NCBI RefSeq assembly: GCF_921293095.1
Contig: NC_060251.1
Location: forward strand, 97,388,566 to 97,452,565
DNA from: Ischnura elegans
Lineage: Eukaryota; Arthropoda; Insecta; Odonata; Coenagrionidae
Direction: 5' to 3'
DNA: 64,000 nt
Shown: positions 53,525-64,000 of the stretch, piece by piece
How the letters are laid out: each line of letters starts with the position of its first letter
Position numbering within the stretch: the stretch's first letter is position 1
Position numbers and translations under genes: made by a program
The notes under the pieces: model-generated
What the model saw: only the letters and a program-made list of their open reading frames with translations
Databases searched by the model: none
Told to the model about the DNA's origin: nothing

Positions 53525-54664
53525 CTTACACGAAAGAATTAACCTAGCCTAGAACCCAAGAAGATGTCATTAAAAGTTATTCTGATGTAAAAAATATCGT
53601 AGAGTTAATGTCAATCAGATTTATTTTTTTGCAGACTAGGATATTGGTCGATCCAAGGAGACTTTTCCAGACTAAATTAATTAATAAGAAGAATAAATGA
53701 CTTTCCTAGCTGATATGTATAACGATTCACTTATTCACGATATTGATTCACTATTTTAATTGAAGAGCATTGCATTTGTTTCTTTGCACGATTAAAAGCA
53801 AACAGGAATTATTCGTCCAATAGTTTTTAACTTAGAAACAAAAAATAAACTAATAAAAACCTTAATTATCAATACAGCACAAAATGTATGTCTTCGTCTT
53901 TAAGCCATATAACGAGATTCACAAATTAATTTTTAAAAACAGAAATTCTCAGTTTCTACCTAGTATAACACCTATTAAACTATAAAAAAACATAGCAGAG
54001 ACGCACTAAAGGAGTCTTAAAAATTTACTGGAGAAACTAAAGCGCGCAAAGGATGCTCCATAAACTACCCGTAAAAACAGTCGCAAACTTCAAGGCCACA
54101 TCAGAGCGGTAATTGGCGATATCAGCCGAAACATTTTGGGCCACATTCCCGTTCCATTGCCAAAAAAACGAGATTTTTACGAATAAAAAGGAGTCCCTAA
54201 TAAACGATTTATGCACGCTCTATCATGGCACAATAACTGCTATACTTTCCGATTCGTAATTTCTCGGCCTCACCCAATATTCTTCGCGATTACCCATCAA
54301 ACTCATCCAGGAGAAAGCAATAAATGACTCCCCTATTCGATATGGCCCGAAATATCAACGAAAGGACCGATGCAGCTTCCGAAGTATACGACAGAATATT
54401 GCCTCCCTCACATTTTGATTCACGGTGGACCGATAAACAGGAGGAAAATTGACGGATGAAATACGGATTATGAGGCGGTTTGCGCCTTCTCCACGATATA
54501 AAAAGTCCTACTTTATTATCAAAAAGGATAGTGGAAACTGTTAAACTTAGCAAAAGTAGTGAACAACCCGTAAAAATAGATGAGACATAGGAATACGTAA
54601 ATCGAATTTTACCACGAAAAATAAATGCACATATACATCTCAAAATGTAGAGACCACATCGTTA
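53525..54664. other. Non-coding flank
   Basis: No gene or element recognised. Confidence 0.35.
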
Positions 54665-54770
54665 AAGTATTCTACCGATTAAGGTAGGCTTTTATATTTA
54701 AAAAGTACTCAGGCAGTCTCCCTTCCCTTAATATACTTACCCCTTTAATTCACATTAAGGCTTTTTCTTT
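54665..54770. repeat. Third copy of the CTACCGATTAAGGTAG repeat
   Basis: TATTCTACCGATTAAGGTAG followed by AAAGTACTCAGGCAGTCTCC and CTTCCCTTAATATACTTA parallels 14600-14700 and 25028-25137. Confidence 0.6.
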
Positions 54771-54870
54771 CTCTCTCTCGTTTACTCAACATTAGGGGTT
54801 AGATGGAAGGTGGGACCTTCTTTTCCAAATCTCGCCCAATAATGACGAATTCTGATTATTATCATGAACA

Positions 54871-55392
54871 ATGACATTATACCTATTATTATCATTTAAC
54901 ATTGTACCTAATAGCATAAAATTAATGATTTACTTTGCAATAGTGGAGAGTATATTAAGATATGGTATCACAGTCTGGGGAATGTCGTCAAATACTCTGT
55001 TAAACACAATTGTAAAGAACCAAGAGAGAACATTTAAGTTAATTGATAGAGACGGTTTCAAATATTGACGCAATACTGACCTAAAATCACTGTGTACTAA
55101 ATAAAATATATTAACTGTGAATAAAATGCAGAATTGGTTCATTATTACAGAAAACTACTTCAAAAAAGAGCATAAATGCAATATAATAGCACACATTCTA
55201 TGGATAAACGTAACAGTCCTTTGTTGAAGACATATCTTTAGAATAACATGTAGGTACGGTAAAAAGTTCCTGAAGTATGTTGTACCTTATACCTTTAATT
55301 GTATGACAAAGGCTCTGTGTAATCTAAAATCTTTGGCCTATATTAAAATAAAAGTGAAAGAATGGTTAATTAGTGAAACTGTAAAGTTATAA
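54871..55392 (+). pseudogene. Non-LTR retrotransposon RT C-terminal fragment (Jockey-like)
   Basis: Plus-strand translation gives IYFAIVESILRYGITVWGMS followed by IVKNQERTFKLI, then after a stop KSLCTK.NILTV and, near the end, IKIKVKEWLIS. This is the usual order in the tail of Jockey-type reverse transcriptases (S.L.YGI..WG.S ... Q.r..R.I ... lk.WL). Several stops; dead copy. Confidence 0.7.
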
Positions 55393-55869
55393 TTTCTTCA
55401 ATTAATCGGAAATATACAAATTATATGAAATTCTCATATTTTGGTTTCAAATTACCTAATACTTTTTGTGCCATGCTATTTTATTTTGTTTATGAAGTTG
55501 AAACTTGAAATGAAATACAAACGCTTTGCTTTCGATGCGCCACTATTTAGGATAAATGGATCCATCTGATAAGCCATATGGCATAGAAAGACCAAGTTGC
55601 ATATGCTAATAAAGGTGCTAAAATATGCTAACATATACATTAACAATCTACCCTTTAACACTGTTTTCAGCATCCCGTTCCATTCCTTTCCAGAGAACGC
55701 TTCGAACGCTGAGACGTTGAATTCTAAAAAAATATAAATTATTTAAAAGCTCAATAACAATAAACAAAATGCAACTAGCGACAAATTTCTACCATAACTC
55801 ATCTTGCTTCCTTCTTATATTATATCTTAAATTTTACACAAAATAGAAATTAACTGCCAAAATATATTT
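55393..55869. other. Non-coding flank
   Basis: Nothing recognised. Confidence 0.35.
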
Positions 55870-56987
55870 CAATGCTTCTTTTTTCCCTGAGTTTTGATAG
55901 ACTGATAAATATTGTAGTAATACTTAGATCATAAAATACGCCTGGAAAAAAGGAGTCTTAATTTTGACAAGCAACGGCATCCAACCATTCCGTATATTTT
56001 GAATTGGTGAGTTGAAAACAAACAGGTTAGCATAGCGTCGTCCAAGAGACGAATCCTACATCTCTAAAAAGGAGATCCATCAGTCAATCCTAATCCTGAG
56101 CTACCAGCTTGGTTTTCTAGAGAGGAGAAACTAGGGGTTTGCCGCTCACAACGGCAAATTAAGAGAAAAGATGAGAATTTCAATAAGAGTAATGAGATTT
56201 TACATTTGCAGTCCACTTAAATCAATGCCATAATAATATTTTCAGGTTGCGGATTAATTTTACGCGAAATACGAAAATAATGTAACAATATATATTTATT
56301 CTTTTTTTCCCGAGTTTTATAAGACTTTCAACGAGACCAAAAATTCAAGTAAATTTTCAATTAATTGGTGTGATGAAAACTAAAACGTTTGTATGGTACT
56401 GCCCTATTATCGAATCCGAGACTTTAAAATTCGAGAGACGAAAAGCAAACCTAATTCAACGGTTTGCAGGCGAGGAAAAAAAAAGACGTTCGCTGCCTAA
56501 GGACGGCAACGAAATAGAGGACTCGAAAAAGATGAGCCTTTCAATAAGAGTAATGAGATTTAACAATAGTATCCGACTTAAATAAATGCCATTCTAATTA
56601 ATCCAGTTTGCGAATTAATTTCATGCAAATTGTGTGCTAATAGATTTTACCGCGATTCTTTTTCCCCGAGTTTCTTTCATACGAATTGAAACCATACCAA
56701 AAATTTACGTGAATTTTTAATCGGTTGTTGTGTTTAAACAAATAAGTGTGTACGTTTGAGTCCAATAATATTATCCGAGGCCTTAAAATTGGAAAGAAAC
56801 CAGACAAGCCCGATTTTCAGCCACCAGCGCCGTTTTTTGGAGTGGGGAATCAAAGAGTTTGTTGGTTGAGGATTGCAATGGAATAGTAGACACAAAAAAG
56901 CTGATGCGTAGTTTTCCGCGGCGTCGTCTAGATGATGTCTCCATGCTTCTGGGTTTCACCGCGTGGATTTTCTTTTGCGACGACGGT

Positions 56988-57521
56988 TTCTCCGGTATTC
57001 CAACCGGCGTCTTCAGGCTGATGTCGGGATTCAATTTTTGGTGACTTATATAGTGCATTCTTGGCGCCAATTTTTCATGCTGGATGCTGATGGCTGATGC
57101 ATCCATGTTCATGTGGCATAGACTACATAGGAGAGACGTGTAGATCAATGAAAGTGCGCATCCAGGAACACAGAAGAGCCACAAGAAATAAGCAATTTCA
57201 GCTCTCCGCCATTGCCGAGCATGCATGGAGTGAACCTGGACACCAGATACTGTTTGACGAAGCAACAGTTGTTGCAAAAGAAAATAGATATTATCCCAGG
57301 CTAATAAAGTAGGTTATCGAAATATTCAAGACACCTGAAAACATGAATAGAGAAGACGGCTACCCTCTCCGCAACTCGTGGAAGAGGGTCATACGAGAAA
57401 AAAGAAGGTGGACCAATCAGCATCCAGCATGAAAAATTCGCGCCAAGAGTGCACTATATAAGTCACCGAAAATTGAATCCCGACATCGACCTGAAGACGC
57501 CGGTTGGAATACCGGAGAAAG
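56988..57521 (+). mobile_element. Penelope-like element fragment with inverted terminal arms
   Basis: Arms of about 104-108 bp, 56988-57091 and 57414-57521, are inverted copies. Each carries, reading outward-in on its own strand, CCTGAAGACGCCGGTTGG...ACCGGAGAAA, i.e. a stem CCGGT/ACCGG between CTGAAGA and GAAA, as in the hammerhead motifs of Penelope-like terminal repeats. Between the arms lies a GIY-YIG endonuclease tail. The reverse transcriptase is missing. Confidence 0.65.
57097..57432 (+). pseudogene. GIY-YIG endonuclease C-terminus of a Penelope-like retroelement
   Basis: CSCGIDYIGETCRSMKVRIQ (with the C.CG..YIG.T.R....R..EH signature), then AIAEHAWSEPGHQILFDEA and ENRYYPRLIK. One in-frame stop (TAG at 57310-57312) is followed by VIEIFKTPENMNREDGYPL and NSWKRVI to a TGA at 57430. 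The upstream polymerase domain is absent, so this is a fragment. Confidence 0.75.
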
Positions 57522-57657
57522 ACAGACAGTACAATAATCGAATCCGAGACCTAAAAATTGGAAAGCAACCAACCAAGTCTAATTTTCAGCCACCAGCGTC
57601 GTTTTGTGGCGAGGAGAAAAAGAGCAGGGAGTTGGTTGCTAGGATATAGGGGAGGGT

Positions 57658-57740
57658 AAGAATGAGGCTGTGGCTGTAGGGTAGGGGGGGGGTGAGGGAA
57701 GGGAGGGGAGAAAGGGGAGAGTTGGGGAAGGAAAGGATAT
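57658..57740 (+). repeat. G-run-rich low-complexity tract
   Basis: Many runs of three or more G in about 80 bp, including GGGGGGGG at about 57684-57692, could form G-quadruplexes. No gene here; the surrounding 57740-59500 is also non-coding, with a C run at about 58620-58632 and a short duplicated segment ATATCGCTCATCACT near 59205 and 59345. Confidence 0.55.
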
Positions 57741-59509
57741 TGGCAATAAGGTGGCGAGGAAAGATATGAAAAATTTCCCGCTTGGGCTGTTATCGCACAT
57801 GTTATTTCCCTCGCCCCGTGGCCTCAAGCATTATGTCAGCTGCGAAGGGAAGAAGAGAAAAAAAAATACCTCCCCTCTCCAGCAGGTTAGTGGTCCGGGC
57901 AGATCCGTCTCATACTGGAGTTCGGGTGGGGCGCGCAGCCTCCTGGAACGAGTTTCTGGAGATGTTTGGAAGGGGGTTGAGGGGGAGGATATCTGCCTGT
58001 TAACTGGAGAAGCGAGCAGAGGAGGGAAAAAATAAATGATACAGGGATAATGGGAGAGACTCGCCCGGCCTTGAAGAAGATGTATCGAGATGTGTACATG
58101 ACTTGCGGGTTTTCGAGACGGTCTCCGATATACTTACATCCTAAGATACTCGCAGAAAATTAATTTCTTTTGAGGTTGTCATGGGGATTACATAGATCAG
58201 GCCCGAGTCCCTCCAGTGCATACTTTATTTACGTAATTACGAGACCAATGTACCTCGGCCACAAACTTGAAGAAGATATTTGCATGAAATATTCCAAGAA
58301 AATTTTATAAATATTCTAATCTCTACCCAGATTGTAAGATGTGTGAGAGTATCCGGCGAAAAGATAAGTGTATATGAAAGTGAAAATGAAAGTGAAAGAA
58401 AAATGTCCAATTACCACATATTGTTGACGTTGATCGACCTGGTTTCGAAACTAGATATCACCTCTTTTGTTTTTAAATATCCCTCCCCGCCTTATGCATC
58501 AGCTAATTGCTTGGCGGGCTTCACCAAAACCTGTTCCTTTTTCCGTTTCTTTTCTTTACTTTTACGGTTATTCATCCTAAACACTGCTCACTCCCTTCAC
58601 GTCACCCTGAATCTTCAAATCCCCCCCCCCCCGTATGTATGGTCCCCCATTACACACCTCTGCATACTGATGAGCGGAACTGTGATATTTCTTCGTTATT
58701 TGTGACTGCTACTCATCAGTAACAGTGATTCCTAACTGTGATTGATGATCTCCGAGGAGGGTCACTCATAAAAGTCAGCCGTGATTTGTGGTTATTGTGT
58801 GCTATTTTGTAATTCCAATGAATAAGCTCTCCGCAAAAGGAACGAATTAACTTATCGAAAATTGGAAAATTAAGCAAAATATTTTTTTAGGAAATAGTTC
58901 TGATCCCGAGTTTATATTACGATAATGAAGTAAATTTGATACTGTAAAGGAATTGATAAGTTGCAACCATTAAAATCCCGTCGGCATTTTTTCAACATAT
59001 TTTATATTCAAACCGTTAGCTGTATATTTCGCAAAGGATGTCTTACTCATCATTTAAGATGAATTAGACATCCTTTATTACACTGTTGGTTTTCAGTGGT
59101 AGCAGCCGAAGCTTCACCGTATTCACAGTCGCAGTTATTTCGAGTATTTAATGATTTAGTCACCGGAAGTGATCGGCTACTTCTCTTCAATCACAGGTAG
59201 CGATATATCGCTCATCACTTGGTAGTAGCCTGAACTATCTTCACCGAATCCTGTGATCCAGTCACAGTGATTTCAGTCACCGGTCAAGTCACCGACAGTG
59301 ACTGCAACTTTTCAGCAACGGTTATTCAATCACTGTTAGCAATATATCGCTCATCACTAATATATTAAAAGATATATTTGACGAATGGATGGGAATAGGA
59401 CATTTGTTAATCCCTCAAGCAATAAAAGATATGAAGGCGTAATTTCGTTGAAGCAATTCCTTCGTACGTGCAAAAGGAGCTTAGGAAGTGAATCGTCGAC
59501 GGCTCGAAT

Positions 59510-59625
59510 CGAATCACGCCTCAACGTCCCATCCGACGGACGCAGTTCTGCACTTGAAGTGCCCTCCTTTAGGCACTCAAGCAGGGATCGAATAGCCTCT
59601 GAAAAATCTGTGCCACCCTGTCCCT
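59510..59625 (-). mobile_element. Partial inverted copy of the 12155 SINE
   Basis: The minus strand contains TTTTTCAGAGGCTATTCGAT, CCCTGCTTGAGTGCC, CACTTCAAG and GCGTCCGTCGGATGGGACGT, matching the body of the SINE at 12155-12462; head and tail are missing. Confidence 0.7.
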
Positions 59626-59687
59626 ACAATTTTCCAATGAATTACAGAAACCGCAACATTCTTTTATGATTACTCTGTTTTATATAA

Positions 59688-59885
59688 ATTACCGGCCTCG
59701 ATGGCGGCGAGGTCAAGTCCTTAGCCTCCACACAAGAGATCGCGTGCTCGAGTCCCCTGGGTAGGTTGCCCCTATCCACAGCATGGATGCTCGCTTACGC
59801 TTAATGTTTAACTCAGAAACCCTGATGTAAAAGACCAATGGTGCTGTTTTCGGTGGTCCAAAAATAAACTTAAATAATAAAATAG
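59688..59885 (+). mobile_element. Third tRNA-derived SINE family
   Basis: ACCGGCCTCGATGGCGGCGA followed by GTCAAGTCCTTAGCCTCC gives the A-box half, and GCGTGCTCGAGTCCC the B-box. A body then follows, ending in an AATAAACTTAAATAATAAAA tail. No clear target duplication. Confidence 0.55.
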
Positions 59886-59889
59886 ATAT

Positions 59890-60281
59890 AGGATGCTCCT
59901 GTATGAAAGTGAGACATGCACAATGATAGCAGTGCGCAAGGATATGAGGCCTTCAAAATGTGTTACTACAGAAGAATGATGAGGATGAAATGGATAAACC
60001 GAGTAAATAATGAGGAAGTCCTAAGAAGAGTAGGAGAGAACGGAAGCCTCATGAAAACCTTGATAAGAAGATGGAACAGCCATATAGGCCACATCTTGAG
60101 ACATGATGGCCTGATGAAGATAATCGTCGTGGGACAAGTGGATGGAAAGAACGATAAAGGAAGACCTCGAACAAATTATGTGGAAAAGGTAAACAAAGAT
60201 TTGAAAGAGAATAAATACACGGGTGTGAAAAGATTAGCAGATAGGAGAACTGAGTGGAGAGGTGCGTCAAACCAATCCTAG
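59890..60281 (+). pseudogene. Non-LTR retrotransposon C-terminal fragment (RTE-like)
   Basis: A degenerate LLYESETCTM-like start leads, after a frameshift near 59945, into a 121-codon frame: YYRRMMRMKWINRVNNEEVL, TLIRRWNSHIGHILRHDGL, KGRPRTNYVEKVNKDL and KRLADRRTEWRG. This is the standard tail of RTE/BovB-type and related LINE polymerases (R..I.W...v.NeeVl, W.GHilR, GRPR..y). Catalytic core absent. Confidence 0.75.
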
Positions 60282-60571
60282 GATTGTTGACCAGGAATGA
60301 CGATAGGGTGGACAGAAATTATGCCGCGGAATTTTAAGTCTGGATAGTTGATATCAGAAGGATCCAAAATTACCCATGATGTTTAGGTAAAAAACGCACC
60401 ATTTTTAAACCTCGGAAACTTTAAGCCGAGCACTCAGATTGGCCGCGAGTTTTTCCCCGTTGCCGGATGCTTTGGATATATTGCGGTCTCTGGCAGGAAA
60501 AGTATTCGAAGCCCTGAGTTGTCTAGATCATCTGGCAACCGGGGAAACTCGCGGAAAATCTAAGCTCTTGT

Positions 60572-62038
60572 CTGGGAATCATTACAGTACTGTTTTTGGC
60601 CAAATGTTCACGAACAATCAATTGAGTGTGAGCCGAAAATAGTCGAGCACGTAAAAAACGCGCCTTACCTTAGTGATTGCCACAGGCAAAGCTGAAAAGT
60701 TTATCATTCTTCAGGGGAATGTTTACCAAAATAATTAAAGTAATGGCAATCGAACTCTCCAAACTAGAAAGAAATTTAAATATTCAGTTCTCGCTACTTC
60801 TTCCTCTCTTTCCTTTCACTACTTTCTCAGCGCTAAGTTTTCCATATTTGTCGTTAAAGAGGATATTTCCTTTCTGATTGATTCTTAATACTTCCGGGGA
60901 CGACCGGTATTCGTGGAGTTCGATGGAGGAATAAAGCATTGAAAGAACCTAAAATTTGAGTCATCTGCGTATTCTGAAATAGGGATTAAGGCTTTTCACT
61001 GCCAACGATAAGGATGGAATAAAGTTCTCCATATCAATATTTGACGCCTTATGAATTCTTACCGAAGTTACCGAAGTTTAAAAATGTTGAGTTTTCGACC
61101 CAAACCCCAATAGTAATCTTGGTTCCTAATGGCATCAACTATCTAGGATTAAAATTTCGGGAAACAACTTTTTTCCACCCTGTACATTAAAGTCAGGCAG
61201 TGCTAGGAGGTGGCGGTACGAATCGAAATAGAAAGGCAATTCCCGCGGCTGAGGTGGACACGAGCTTACCACGCCTATAATGTCAACGCGATCAAATGGT
61301 ATGGAGTTTGCTCTTTCAATTGACGCCTTGCCCCACTGCCGTTCTATTCGAGTACACAAACTCCGTCGTGACCTGCGTCCACCGTTCGATATAAGGAGAA
61401 CTTTTGAGAGTGCATCAACAGACGGTGAGGGACCATTAACTACGGCCTAGTTCCTCACGCCTCTCGTTAATATGGACGGGTGGCACAGGCCGAAGGACTT
61501 GTGGTTAGTGCTAAGCGGTCAATTAAGGTTCCCATCACGGGGTGACCGAGAGAATTCATAAGGCGTCAAATATTGATATGGAGAACTTCATTCCATCCTT
61601 ATCGTTGTCAGTGAAAGGCCTTAATCCGTATTTCAGAATACGCAGATGACTCAAATTTTAGGTCCTTTCAATGCTTTATTCCTCCATCGAACTCCACGAA
61701 TTCCGGTCGTACCCGGAAGTGTTAAGAATCAATCAGAAAGGAAATATCTTCTTTAACGACAAACATGGAAAACTTAGCGCTGAGAAATTAGTGAAAGAAA
61801 AGAGAGGAAGAAGTAGCGAGAACTGAATATTTAAATTTCTTTCTAATTTGGAGAGTTCGATTGCCATTACATTAATTATTTCGGTAAACATTCCCCTGAA
61901 GAATGATAAAATTTTCAGCTTTGCCTGTGGCAGTCGCTAAGGTAAGGCGCGTTTTTTATGAGCTCGGCTATTTTCGGCTCACACTCAAATGACTATTCGT
62001 GAACTTTTGGCCAAAAACAATACTGTAATGATTCCCAG
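60572..62038. repeat. Large inverted repeat, 488-bp arms
   Basis: Left arm 60572-61059 and right arm 61551-62038 are inverted copies with scattered substitutions; the outer ends read CTGGGAATCATTACAGTA and the inner ends GACGCCTTATGAATTC. The spacer is 491 bp (61060-61550) and has no recognised content. It could be a foldback transposon or a palindromic duplication. Confidence 0.85.
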
Positions 62039-64000
62039 CCTCCATATTCACCAGCGTGCACTCCATGTGACTTATTCCTATTTCCAAAAATAAAGAAAAT
62101 CATAAAGAACCGTCGTTTTGTAATCATGGATGGCATTTAAAAAATCGTTGACAGAGCTAAAGGATATCTCCAAATTCGAGTTTGAGATAAGTTTCGAGTA
62201 TAGTAGGAAGCGCTGGCACAAGAAGATAATATATTATGGTGTCTATGTTGAAGGTATTTCAAAGGAGGCAAAATTTACGTAGAAGAATAAATAAATGTTT
62301 ATTTAAATGTGCAATTCACGATATTTTCTCAATACACCTCGTGAATGTTAACTTTTTCCCTTAACTCTTTAACACAATAACTCATAATCTGTGATTTTTT
62401 CCGGGAATTTTTCGTGAGTAATGAAGGTAATAGTTACGGGTATGACCTTGATGAGAACGTTTTGCAATACGCCGAGTGAAAATAATCATCATGAGTTTAG
62501 ATCACTTACCCATGCCTCAACGCTGGTACGAGGCATAATATTGACCAAGTAAGACGCCATGTCTGTGAGAAAAAAATTTCTGCTCACCTGAAAAAGAGAG
62601 AAATACAAAATCAAAAATGTTGGAAAGTTAAAAATACAACAAACCATAATTATCATCCTCATGTGTACCTTCCTCTCAAACACATGGCTTCATATTCATT
62701 CAAGGTAAATTAGTTTTTGGGTATAAGTTCGTCAACATCTAAAGTCATAAATACCACCGACAATCTAGTAGATCAATCGTTTATATCGATAAATGACGGT
62801 TATGATTTATTGAGGTTTGTTCTAAAGCAGAATATATTATCCATCAAGTTTTACCGACAGCTTTTCACTCGTTTTGAGCACCCTATGGGCTAAGCGTAAC
62901 AACAAAATCACAAAGTAGCATTGATGTAATTGTAATGGAGTTAAAATGGATATTAGAATAAAATAATTGGAGTTGGAACGAAAATTTCATTGATATTCCT
63001 TCCGACTCCAATTGTTTTGGTAACACAGGAACCAAAAATACCTAACAAAATTGAAAACCTTATCTAATTTCTTTAAGTATGATGAAAAGTATAGAATATA
63101 TACACGATTTTTAGAAATATCGAGTATTTATTTAAAGTAACGTATACCACATATTTAAACATAAGGAAGAAGTCGATAACAAAAAAATATAAGTTTTTTT
63201 CTTGCTTTTTTTTATTTTGTTATTTTTCAGTATTTATAATTTTGTTAGCATCTAGTGTTTTAATTGTTAAATTTATGCGTAAAATTAATGACAACCTATC
63301 AAAAGTTAGTTCAAAAACCTTATAATAACTTGGTTGCTGTTTTTCACGTATTCCACAAGACGTTTTTTCGCCGTCCGCAAATATGTTTCTCTCCTTATCT
63401 TACCCTCCCGACTTCCACCATTGAAAGAGATTCTAGGTCAAAGCCCATTTGTTCGGATTCGCAGATCCTTGCAAACACTTTCAGAAGTTATTCCTTAATT
63501 CACATCCTTTGGTGGCCTAGAGCGCTCTGCTGACCGCTACGAATGAAAGCGGCACGAGGTATTCGCGCAAATTGTTCTCCAAAAGAGTCGACCTCGTGGA
63601 ACAAACGATATTCGCAGAGTTTTTCATCAACTTTCTTGCTGGGATCATCAGTACAAACAAAACCTCTTCACATTCTACTTCGTCCCGGCTATTGGATCTC
63701 GAAGCATATAAAAAAATGATTGACGCACGAGGTTTCGAAGTTCTAGAATATTAACACACAACGCAGCACGGATAAATAACCCAAATTAGGTCAACATGGA
63801 GCCGTTAATTTGTGCAAGATCTATTTACCTTTTGATCGGTTGCTGTTAGTTTTCAATTTTACTATCGTTTATTTATTTTCCTTTATTCTACTTTTCTGTC
63901 ATTTTTCACGAGAAAAATTCCTCAGAACAATATTGGTGATCAATGAATATTGGTGTATATATATATTGGTGGAATAATATATTGGTGATCAATGAATGCC
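62039..64000. other. Non-coding flank
   Basis: No gene recognised. The last 70 bp contain ATATTGGTGATCAATGAAT repeated at about 63935 and 63979. Confidence 0.35.

Larger units (their letters stand above)
55870..57650. repeat. Tandem repeat of about 360 bp, interrupted by a Penelope-like insertion
   Basis: TTTCAATAAGAGTAATGAGA recurs at about 56176 and 56537, and the CCGAGAC/CCTTAAAATT-GGAAAG segment recurs at about 56411, 56774 and 57543. TTTTTCCCGAGTTT-like segments occur at about 55880, 56305 and 56660. Unit length is about 357-363 bp except for the first. The unit around 56774-56880 resumes at about 57538, so the Penelope-like sequence at 56988-57521 lies within the array. Confidence 0.65.

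Overview
This is a window of animal nuclear DNA, most likely arthropod. It is AT-rich and gene-poor, and is packed with decayed non-LTR retrotransposons, tRNA-derived SINEs, a mariner relic, a piggyBac-type MITE, a Penelope-like fragment, inverted repeats and tandem repeats. No convincing host gene exon was recognised. The arthropod assignment is an inference from the repeat types, the short introns (about 76-86 nt) and the style of the proteins.

The main content is one complete Polinton/Maverick-class (adintovirus-like) element at 31886-49262 (17,377 bp). It is bounded by a 6-bp target-site duplication (ATGTTG at 31880-31885 and 49263-49268) and by terminal inverted repeats that start with AG. 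The TIRs are identical over 183 bp and then diverge only in the length of a C/G run and beyond it. All hallmark genes are open. A compact leftward block runs, in transcription order, from a protein-primed family B DNA polymerase (44441-40776) through an FtsK/HerA packaging ATPase, a small virion protein with a hydrophobic tail, a conserved small protein overlapping the integrase, a retrovirus-type integrase with chromodomain, a penton-like protein, a basic core protein, the double jelly-roll major capsid protein, an adenain-like protease and four accessory proteins. Several neighbours overlap by ATGA or are 2 nt apart. A rightward group (45294-47626) holds a CxxC/CxxC protein, a spliced dUTPase and a small protein that may share the dUTPase first exon. 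One rightward gene lies at the left end (32203-32763), and one or two leftward genes lie at the right end. A five-unit 58-bp direct repeat sits between the divergent polymerase and CxxC-protein promoters.

Together the genes describe a self-synthesising, virus-like element: integrase for insertion, PolB for replication, dUTPase for nucleotide hygiene, and ATPase, protease and capsid proteins for particle assembly. Unusual cargo includes a membrane-anchored mini-protein resembling the pro-domain of matrix metalloproteinases, two diverged paralogues of a degenerate exonuclease-like fold, and a possible PC4-like duplicated DNA-binding protein. Perfect TIRs, a perfect TSD and open ORFs suggest recent insertion and possibly current activity.

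Left flank (1-31879) and right flank (49269-64000): mobile-element debris. Notable items are a SINE with a perfect 12-bp TSD (12155-12462), a piggyBac-type MITE with TTAA ends (26066-26663), a roughly 360-bp tandem repeat carrying a Penelope-like fragment with inverted hammerhead-like arms (55870-57650), and a 488-bp-arm inverted repeat (60572-62038). All assignments come from reading the sequence; no database search was run.
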